The notes beneath the pieces are model-generated. The model searched no databases and had not been told where the DNA came from. It worked only from the letters and a program-made list of their open reading frames with translations. A program made the translations under genes and the position numbers. Shown one piece after another: positions 1 to 4,503 of a DNA stretch of 7,092 nt; positions within the stretch are counted from its first letter, which is position 1, and each line of letters opens with the position of its first letter. This DNA comes from Muribaculaceae bacterium. GTDB lineage: Bacteria; Bacteroidota; Bacteroidia; Bacteroidales; Muribaculaceae. The stretch is taken from positions 1-7,092 of the forward strand of contig JAEEVB010000125.1 in assembly GCA_016287065.1 (NCBI GenBank). The letters run 5' to 3'.

Positions 1-693
1 ATGCCATCTGAGCTTTTCGCCGGCAGCAAACTCATAACGCATTGCCACCAGTTCGGGGCGCCCCACAAGATAGTCGGGCATCTCAGCCCCATCCCAGCTT
101 TTTGACCCACGCAGCAGTTCGGTGGCCTTCACGCCCTTGACTTGCGATTGTTTCTCCATCACTTTCTGGAAACGGAACATGCCGTCGTTGTCTTCTTGAT
201 TACGGCCCATTTCGGGATCGTTTGGGTCGGGATGGTGGCCGTTGAAGAACTCCACGATGTGGAAGCCGCAGCGGTTGACGTAGAAATGGATGTTGCGCTT
301 CTCGAAATAGGGCGTGACGGTTTCCCACACCTTGACTTCGGGATGCATTTCCTCGATGGCTCGCCAAGCGGCATGGCCGATGCCACGGCTGTGAACATGT
401 GGTGACACAAAAAGCAAGTCAAGGTCGCCATGCAGCTTTTCCTTGTCGATGCGAATGACTGCTCCACCCACCTTTTGCCCGTCGCTAACGATGCGGTAGG
501 CTTCTGCGTTTTCTTCGTCGATGTCATGTTCAATGGTTTCGCGTGAAATGATTTCACCATCTTCCCCGAAGTGGTCGTCACGCAATCCAAACTCCTCAGT
601 CGCCCCATACCTGAATGCCTCCTGATTGTCGAGTATGAACTGGTTACGGTCGGCATCTTCAAGCCGAACTAATATCACTTTTGCCTTGCTCAT
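1..693 (-). CDS. GNAT N-acetyltransferase with C-terminal cupin domain (partial, runs off left edge)
   Basis: The frame is open for 231 codons from the ATG at 693 to base 1, with no stop inside the window. Residues about 5-180 resemble a GNAT acetyl-CoA-dependent acetyltransferase: a beta strand with LDLLFVSP (91-98) is followed by HSRGIGHAAW (101-110), the acetyl-CoA pyrophosphate loop, with His where Gln or Arg is usual. A C-terminal FYVNRCGFHIVEFF (137-150) matches the 'F/YxxxGF' strand of the fold. From about residue 188 a second domain starts: TELLRGSKSWDGAEMPDY, then GRPELVAMRYEF and GEKLRWH. This is the start of a cupin beta barrel, and G225-x5-H231 is the first half of the cupin GxxxxxHxH metal motif. 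Cupins of this type bind a metal or small ligand, so acetylation coupled to ligand sensing or a second reaction is inference. The substrate is unknown. It lies 42 bases after the DUF3667 stop, so co-transcription is likely. An upstream ATG is out of frame. Confidence 0.85.
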   Translation of the reverse strand, partial: MSKAKVILVRLEDADRNQFILDNQEAFRYGATEEFGLRDDHFGEDGEIISRETIEHDIDEENAEAYRIVSDGQKVGGAVIRIDKEKLHGDLDLLFVSPHVHSRGIGHAAWRAIEEMHPEVKVWETVTPYFEKRNIHFYVNRCGFHIVEFFNGHHPDPNDPEMGRNQEDNDGMFRFQKVMEKQSQVKGVKATELLRGSKSWDGAEMPDYLVGRPELVAMRYEFAAGEKLRWH

Positions 694-723
694 AGTAAAT
701 TCATTTATCAGGTTGTAACGATG

Positions 724-731
724 CAAAGATT
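724..731 (-). promoter_or_regulatory. Possible weak -7 element before the GNAT-cupin gene
   Basis: On the minus strand the gap holds AATCTTTG followed by CA, one base off the Bacteroidetes -7 consensus TAnnTTTG. No TTTG lies at the expected 19-21 base distance; TTG at 744-746 is only 12 bases away. It may be a weak internal promoter in the DUF3667/GNAT unit, or chance. Confidence 0.3.
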
Positions 732-735
732 GGTT

Positions 736-1743
736 TTATTTCGCAACTAGAACTTGTTCTTCGGGTTCCGCGGAATCATCGGCTTCGGTGGTATCGGACA
801 GTATGGATTCGCTTTCAGGTTTGTTTTTTAGGGTGCGTGGCTTGCTAATGAGGTAACTGATCCACAAAATGGCAATGAATGCGATGATGGAAAGCACTTC
901 AAAGAGAACAAATCCCTTAGCCTTTACGGTTTGCCCAACTTCAAACAGGTGGATGCAGAAGTCGAGCCATAACATGATCGAGGCCAGGACAAGGGCGGCA
1001 GTAAATGCGGCAATCAGGCGCCATATAGTTCCCCAAGTGCCATAACCGAAGAGTTGCTTGTAGGTGAAATAGAGCAGTATTGCTGTCAAAACAGATACAA
1101 ACTTGCCTATCCCAGTGATGTCATATATCATATTCAGCACCAGAAATGCCACTGAACAGAACACTTGGATGAAAAAACCTTGAGGTAGCGTGTGGCGTGT
1201 GTTGCGTGGTGCAAACCTGAAAATAAAGTAGACTGGGATAATCAGGTAGGACAGCATGATGATAGACATCAAGTCGGGATGAGCATTCATCCACTCGAAG
1301 GCATTGTCGAGAAACAACATTTTATCGCCCTCGAAGTCGAAATCGGAATTGAAAACACCTAAGACGTCTCTGGTGCCTGTCAGGATATCAACGAGTATGC
1401 CAATCACCGAGACAATGGCCAGCATCTTGACTGGCGGGAAGCTCACTTGGCGTTTGCCGCTGATGTAGTCGCTGATGAAGTAACCCGGGCGCAGAAAAAT
1501 CTGCACCACCGAGTAAGTCAGTGAACGGTTGTGCATACCCCACACTTCGGCAATGCTTCGGGCGACGCTCTTCCAGGTGATGGGTCCCAGGTTTTTCTTC
1601 TGCGAACATGTGGGACAGAAATTGCCCACAAATTGTTTGCCGCAGTTGATGCACTTGTGCGGCTCCTGCGAACAGTCGTCGTTGTAGTTAAACGGGTCGA
1701 GTTGCCATTGCTTGAAGCGATTGTAAGTTGCCTTGAAATCCAT
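736..1743 (-). CDS. DUF3667 family membrane protein with N-terminal zinc ribbon
   Basis: This is a 335-residue protein from the ATG at 1743; an in-frame GTG at 1764 would add seven residues. Near the N terminus, two Cys pairs (C31-IN-C34 and C43-PT-C46, in CINCGKQF and GNFCPTCSQK) form a zinc ribbon. It is followed by the DUF3667 signature around residues 86-106: RPGYFISDYISGKRQVSFPP. About six hydrophobic segments follow, near 105-121, 159-176, 189-206, 213-229, 243-261 and 277-298. The C-terminal tail of about 35 residues is polar and acidic. This order of a cytosolic zinc ribbon and then several membrane helices is characteristic of DUF3667, a family common in Bacteroidetes with no established function. 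Only the membrane location can be stated with confidence. It is divergent from the small gene at 1990 and is probably the first gene of a unit with the downstream GNAT-cupin. Confidence 0.9.
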   Translation of the reverse strand: MDFKATYNRFKQWQLDPFNYNDDCSQEPHKCINCGKQFVGNFCPTCSQKKNLGPITWKSVARSIAEVWGMHNRSLTYSVVQIFLRPGYFISDYISGKRQVSFPPVKMLAIVSVIGILVDILTGTRDVLGVFNSDFDFEGDKMLFLDNAFEWMNAHPDLMSIIMLSYLIIPVYFIFRFAPRNTRHTLPQGFFIQVFCSVAFLVLNMIYDITGIGKFVSVLTAILLYFTYKQLFGYGTWGTIWRLIAAFTAALVLASIMLWLDFCIHLFEVGQTVKAKGFVLFEVLSIIAFIAILWISYLISKPRTLKNKPESESILSDTTEADDSAEPEEQVLVAK

Positions 1744-1810
1744 AGTTTGAATTAGTGTACTCACACAAGGCCTCGATGGCTTAGCGGCTAGCCATTGTTC
1801 CTTGTTTTTG

Positions 1811-1818
1811 CAAAGTTA
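1811..1818 (-). promoter_or_regulatory. -7 element of the DUF3667 gene
   Basis: The minus strand reads TAACTTTGCA, a full match to TAnnTTTG, about 68 bases upstream of the ATG at 1743. A TTTG at 1831-1834 is only 12 bases away, and nothing matches -33 at 19-21 bases, so the upstream half is poor. Confidence 0.5.
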
Positions 1819-1841
1819 AGGCTTTTTTTTCAAAGGAACCT

Positions 1842-1866
1842 ATAATAGTTTATTTTTAACTACTAT
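1842..1866. repeat. Short imperfect inverted repeat in the divergent gap
   Basis: ATAATAGTT (1842-1850) and AACTACTAT (1858-1866) are 9-base arms with one mismatch, separated by TATTTTT. They sit just upstream of the DUF3667 -7 box and about 65 bases before the small gene's promoter. The position would suit a regulator site, but the A/T richness makes chance plausible. Confidence 0.3.
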
Positions 1867-1930
1867 GATAGCTGGGGATAATTTCATTTGCGCTTATCTT
1901 CATCCTTATTGTGAAAAAGGTGAGTAATCT

Positions 1931-1962
1931 TTTGCAGTAGTCTCCTCTTTTTTGTAATTTTG
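1931..1962 (+). promoter_or_regulatory. Bacteroidetes-type promoter of the 57-residue small gene
   Basis: TTTG (1931-1934) is followed by a 20-base spacer and TAATTTTG (1955-1962), an exact match to the -33/-7 arrangement of Bacteroidetes housekeeping promoters. Transcription would begin near 1968-1970, leaving a leader of about 20 bases before the ATG at 1990. This also argues against a TTG start at 1960, which lies inside the -7 box. Confidence 0.75.
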
Positions 1963-1989
1963 CATGAAAACAAAACCATCTATTTCATT

Positions 1990-2163
1990 ATGAGACGACG
2001 TAATTTTGAAGGCGATTATAATCTTCTTTTTGAGAAGCAGTCGAAATACGAAGAGAGCATCAAATCATACCACGAGCATAACAAGGCCGCAGAGAGTGCT
2101 GCCGACAAGCCGGCTGAAACTGAGGCTCAGGATGTTGATGCTAAAAACGAGGATAAGCAGTAG
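1990..2163 (+). CDS. Small charged protein of unknown function (57 aa)
   Basis: I do not recognise a family. The protein starts MRRRNFEGDY, with a cluster of three arginines. A stretch rich in Lys, Glu and Tyr (about residues 12-32, with EKQSKYEESIKSY) looks helical. The tail of about 25 residues is rich in Ala, Glu, Asp and Lys, has no hydrophobic segment, and is probably disordered. There is no signal peptide, membrane segment or Cys. The frame extends upstream to a TTG at 1960, but that codon overlaps the -7 promoter box, so the ATG at 1990 is the better start. Its strongest support as a real gene is the near-ideal promoter just upstream. It converges on the membrane-anchored gene ending at 2205 and diverges from DUF3667. 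A second frame over 2006-2200 gives a less natural Arg/Leu-rich product and is rejected. Confidence 0.65.
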   Translation: MRRRNFEGDYNLLFEKQSKYEESIKSYHEHNKAAESAADKPAETEAQDVDAKNEDKQ

Positions 2164-2204
2164 TCCTGGGTATAGCAAAACCTGCTTGTTAGGCGAGTGA
2201 GAGT

Positions 2205-2972
2205 TCAGTCTTTGAACTTTTGTCTTGCCTCTTCGAGTGCGACAGTATAGCTGCCATATTCTTCCATCATTTTCTGTTTAATGGCGGCTTTTTCGGGGTT
2301 GTTGGTTTCGCTTGGCTGCTGTTTTTTATTGAATTTGACCATGTCTTCTTCGGTCACATTCATCATGCGCATGCACTTGGCGCGTTGCTCTTTCATGTCG
2401 TCCATGAACATCCAGTTAAGGTAAGCATACTCGGGAAAATCGACGCTTATGAGCGACTTTATCGAGAGAATGATGTCGTTCTCTTCCATCTCTTTTTTTA
2501 GCTCGTCGATTATCTGTTCCTTGTATTTGCGGCGAGTTGTATAGAATGTTGACACATCGTTGACAAAATTCACATCACCAATGGTGCTGAAGGTCTCGAT
2601 GCTGGTAGAAAAGATTTTTTCGATAGTTTCAGAGAACTCCTCCATGCTCCAACTCATTGCAGAAGCGAAATAGACGTACAGACTGTCGAAGCGCTCGGGG
2701 TGAATGGCCAGTTCCTGCTGCATGTCGCGGCATTTGCGCAGGCCCGTATCCACTTTCTCCACAAGCTCTATGGTCTTGTCGAAGTCGTTGATGATCATCA
2801 TCACCATATCCTTCTTGGCAGCTTTTTTCTTGTAATGGTCGATGACGGCAGCTGTGCCGAAGGTGAGAACGATGGATATGGTTGTGGCGACGAGTGCCAG
2901 GAAGAACTGTTTTAACGACGACATGCCACTGCCGGCTGTCAGGCTCTTGGGAGTATGCAGTTTTATGTTCAT
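2205..2972 (-). CDS. Single-span membrane-anchored protein of unknown function (255 aa)
   Basis: A short basic N terminus is followed by one hydrophobic segment at about residues 23-44 (FFLALVATTISIVLTF and on). Then comes a Lys-rich stop-transfer patch (HYKKKAAKK) and a long, mostly helical, charged domain of about 200 residues. That domain is rich in Glu, Lys and Met, with possible coiled-coil parts near DFDKTIELVEKVD and DELKKEMEENDI. No catalytic motif stands out. The layout of 'FFL...' helix, charged patch and helical domain resembles small Bacteroidetes DUF families such as DUF6090, but I cannot assign it. By the positive-inside rule the domain after the helix would be cytoplasmic. The frame continues to a TTG at 3002, but that codon overlaps the -7 box, so the ATG at 2972 is the likely start. 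It is convergent with the small gene, with 41 bases between the two stops and no clear terminator. Confidence 0.8.
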   Translation of the reverse strand: MNIKLHTPKSLTAGSGMSSLKQFFLALVATTISIVLTFGTAAVIDHYKKKAAKKDMVMMIINDFDKTIELVEKVDTGLRKCRDMQQELAIHPERFDSLYVYFASAMSWSMEEFSETIEKIFSTSIETFSTIGDVNFVNDVSTFYTTRRKYKEQIIDELKKEMEENDIILSIKSLISVDFPEYAYLNWMFMDDMKEQRAKCMRMMNVTEEDMVKFNKKQQPSETNNPEKAAIKQKMMEEYGSYTVALEEARQKFKD

Positions 2973-2999
2973 TTTGCTGGAAAACTTGGTTTTACGGTG

Positions 3000-3030
3000 C
3001 AAAGTTAGTGATTTTTAAATGATTCCCAAA
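3000..3030 (-). promoter_or_regulatory. Bacteroidetes-type promoter of the membrane-anchored protein gene
   Basis: On the minus strand TTTG (3027-3030), a 19-base spacer and TAACTTTG followed by CA (-7 box at 3000-3007) match the Bacteroidetes consensus. The start of transcription would fall near 2993, about 20 bases before the ATG at 2972. This settles the start codon. Confidence 0.75.
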
Positions 3031-3076
3031 TATTTTCCCATGGGCATGAAAGGGCTTGGATATTATGTTCTAAAAA

Positions 3077-4216
3077 TTATTGTTTAGACAGCAAAGCATT
3101 TTCATAAATGATATGGAGGTCTTCGGCCATCTTCATTGGAGTGAATCTTTGTGCATTAATTTGTCCCTTCTCCTTCAATATATTTGATAGCTGTACATCT
3201 TCAAGGACCCTGTCGAGTGATTGAGCCAAGTCATGAGCATCATTCGGATTAAAGAAGCTTACGGCTTCGCCTCCCACTTCATCGAGTGCGCTGCCAGTTG
3301 CGCACAACACAGGTGTTTTACAATGGTTGGCTTCTAAGATGGGCAAGCCAAAGCCCTCGCAAAATGAGGGAAACACCACAGCCTGTGCTCCTGCATATAA
3401 TGCAGGCATCCATCGTGAATCGACCCGTGGAACAAGCAGAACCCTGTCAGTAAGTTTGTATTTTACGATTGTCGGATATAGTGTATTGCGCCAATATGAA
3501 TTTTCCTGGCCAACTATCACTAAACTGATGTTCTTGTCATTCAAGATAGATAATGATTCGATTGCAAGTATCAAATTCTTGTGATAAACCAGCCGCCCCA
3601 CCGCCAAAATGTATCGAGCAGGAAGCCCCAGCTGTTTCTTCATTTCAACAATTTCACTTGAAGTTGGCAGATTCAAATAATTTTCTCCCACACAAGGATA
3701 GACCACTTTAATTTTATCTGGATTTATATCCAGAATATTGACCACATCCTGCTTGGTGTAATTGCTGACGGTGACGATGGTATCAGCGACTTTGCAAGCA
3801 TGAAGAGCCTTGCGATAATAGATGTTTCTATCAATAAAAGAGTAATGTTTAGGAAAATGATGGTAGATAAAGTCATGAATGGTAACTACGCTTGCCATTC
3901 CACTGCGACCTATGCCAAGTGGCAATTCGGCACTAAGGCCATGAAACACTTCTGAAGAATGACTCTTTGCCGATTTTATGATACCCTTTCCGGAACGCCA
4001 CAAATGACCTAATTTGGGATGAGGTGCAACATCTAATTCCACATTGCCCATTAACAATAACTCATTTAATTCAACTGATGGTTTCATGCGAGGGGCAAGG
4101 ATCACATAATTATCTGAGGGATATTTTTTTGCCAAGGCCCCTATAACCCGTCGGCTATAGTTACCAAGCCCAGTCATGTTATTTACAGCTCGTTTGCCAT
4201 CAAATGATATAATCAT
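3077..4216 (-). CDS. GT4-family glycosyltransferase
   Basis: This is a 379-residue GT-B fold enzyme, full length for the family. The N-terminal acceptor domain (about 1-180) carries the glycine-rich loop TGLGNYSRRV (15-24) and the IHD motif (113-115). The C-terminal nucleotide-sugar domain starts at about 200 with RYILAVGRLVYHKN, where R208 and K213 are the usual diphosphate contacts. It continues with LVIVGQE and the retaining-GT4 E-x7-E motif, E287 to E295 in CEGFGLPILEANHCKTPVL. Enzymes of this type transfer a sugar from a nucleotide donor with retention, often mannose or a related sugar in O-antigen, capsule or glycoprotein synthesis. The specific sugar cannot be read here. No signal or membrane helix is seen, so a cytoplasmic or membrane-peripheral enzyme is expected. 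It stands alone, with no polymerase, flippase or other transferase beside it. Sampled lines are about 39% G+C against about 57% for cstA, which may reflect transfer. Confidence 0.92.
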   Translation of the reverse strand: MIISFDGKRAVNNMTGLGNYSRRVIGALAKKYPSDNYVILAPRMKPSVELNELLLMGNVELDVAPHPKLGHLWRSGKGIIKSAKSHSSEVFHGLSAELPLGIGRSGMASVVTIHDFIYHHFPKHYSFIDRNIYYRKALHACKVADTIVTVSNYTKQDVVNILDINPDKIKVVYPCVGENYLNLPTSSEIVEMKKQLGLPARYILAVGRLVYHKNLILAIESLSILNDKNISLVIVGQENSYWRNTLYPTIVKYKLTDRVLLVPRVDSRWMPALYAGAQAVVFPSFCEGFGLPILEANHCKTPVLCATGSALDEVGGEAVSFFNPNDAHDLAQSLDRVLEDVQLSNILKEKGQINAQRFTPMKMAEDLHIIYENALLSKQ

Positions 4217-4290
4217 ATCTTCATCTTTTTTTAAAACTTGCCATGTGACGCCGGTCTCGATGCTCCGAAGTAAACATCGTTAGTAACGTC

Positions 4291-4348
4291 CTTTGTTGTA
4301 TCATGATTCTGTTGAGCTTAAGTGTAGGTCAATAGAATCACAACAAAG
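4291..4348. repeat. Large imperfect inverted repeat in the divergent control region
   Basis: The arms CTTTGTTG (4291-4298) and TGATTCTGTTGA (4304-4315) pair with TCAATAGAATCA (4329-4340) and CAACAAAG (4341-4348). This gives 20 pairs, one of them G-U in plus-strand RNA, with a 5-base bulge TATCA and a 13-base loop containing CTTAAG. The right arm overlaps the -7 box of the glycosyltransferase promoter. No T tract follows on either strand, so an operator or leader structure fits better than a terminator. Confidence 0.7.
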
Positions 4349-4351
4349 ATA
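4344..4351 (-). promoter_or_regulatory. -7 element of the glycosyltransferase gene
   Basis: The minus strand reads TATCTTTG, a full match to TAnnTTTG. The expected -33 region (around 4371-4375) holds no TTG, so the promoter may be weak or need an activator. Transcription from here would start near 4337, inside the inverted repeat, giving a leader of about 120 bases to the ATG at 4216. Confidence 0.5.
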
Positions 4352-4355
4352 GTTA

Positions 4356-4386
4356 TTATTTGTTTATTTATTTACTTGTTTGCTTG
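4356..4386 (+). repeat. Degenerate tetranucleotide tract (YTTR)
   Basis: Eight purines fall exactly every four bases (4358, 4362, 4366, 4370, 4374, 4378, 4382, 4386), with pyrimidines, almost all T, between them, including three consecutive TTTA units. The tract lies between the two divergent -7 boxes and covers the expected -33 region of the glycosyltransferase promoter. Confidence 0.55.
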
Positions 4387-4390
4387 TGTT

Positions 4391-4421
4391 TTTGCAGAAT
4401 GAAATGAAATGCTTACTTTTG
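4391..4421 (+). promoter_or_regulatory. Bacteroidetes-type promoter of the cstA-family gene
   Basis: TTTG (4391-4394), a 19-base spacer and TACTTTTG (4414-4421) followed by CA match the -33/-7 consensus. The octamer TTTTGCAG occurs at both elements (4390-4397 and 4417-4424). Transcription would start near 4428, giving a leader of about 75 bases. Confidence 0.75.
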
Positions 4422-4431
4422 CAGGGCAAAA

Positions 4432-4457
4432 ACGGCAATCTCGCCGTAGCGACGAGA
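4432..4457 (+). promoter_or_regulatory. Two overlapping, mutually exclusive hairpins in the cstA leader
   Basis: ACGGC (4432-4436) can pair with GCCGT (4443-4447), and TCTCG (4439-4443) with CGAGA (4453-4457). The second stem uses bases in the loop and the closing G of the first, so only one can form. They lie at the very 5' end of the predicted transcript. The stems are only 5 bp, so function is uncertain. Confidence 0.3.
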
Positions 4458-4503
4458 ATAGCACACAAACAACTGTTTTGAAAACGAGAAAACTCATAAC
4501 GCG

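Noticed and set aside
159..662. 167-codon minus-strand frame rich in Ser and Thr
   Set aside because: It overlaps the GNAT-cupin frame on the same strand, which has clear domain motifs and continues to the window edge.
2006..2200. 64-codon plus-strand frame overlapping the small gene
   Set aside because: Its Arg/Leu-rich product looks like an off-frame translation. The frame at 1990 fits the promoter distance and has a more natural composition.
2164..2204. Terminator between the convergent small gene and membrane-anchored gene
   Set aside because: Only a 4-bp stem (AGCA/TGCT) can be drawn, which is too weak to support a call.
3027..3060. Possible terminator for the glycosyltransferase around CCCATGGG
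   Set aside because: The palindrome has almost no loop, and the longer pairings I tried do not hold. There is no T run, so I do not call it.
4291..4348. Invertible promoter or transposon end
   Set aside because: The arms enclose only 13 bases and no promoter, no recombinase is nearby and no target duplication is seen, so I list it only as an inverted repeat.
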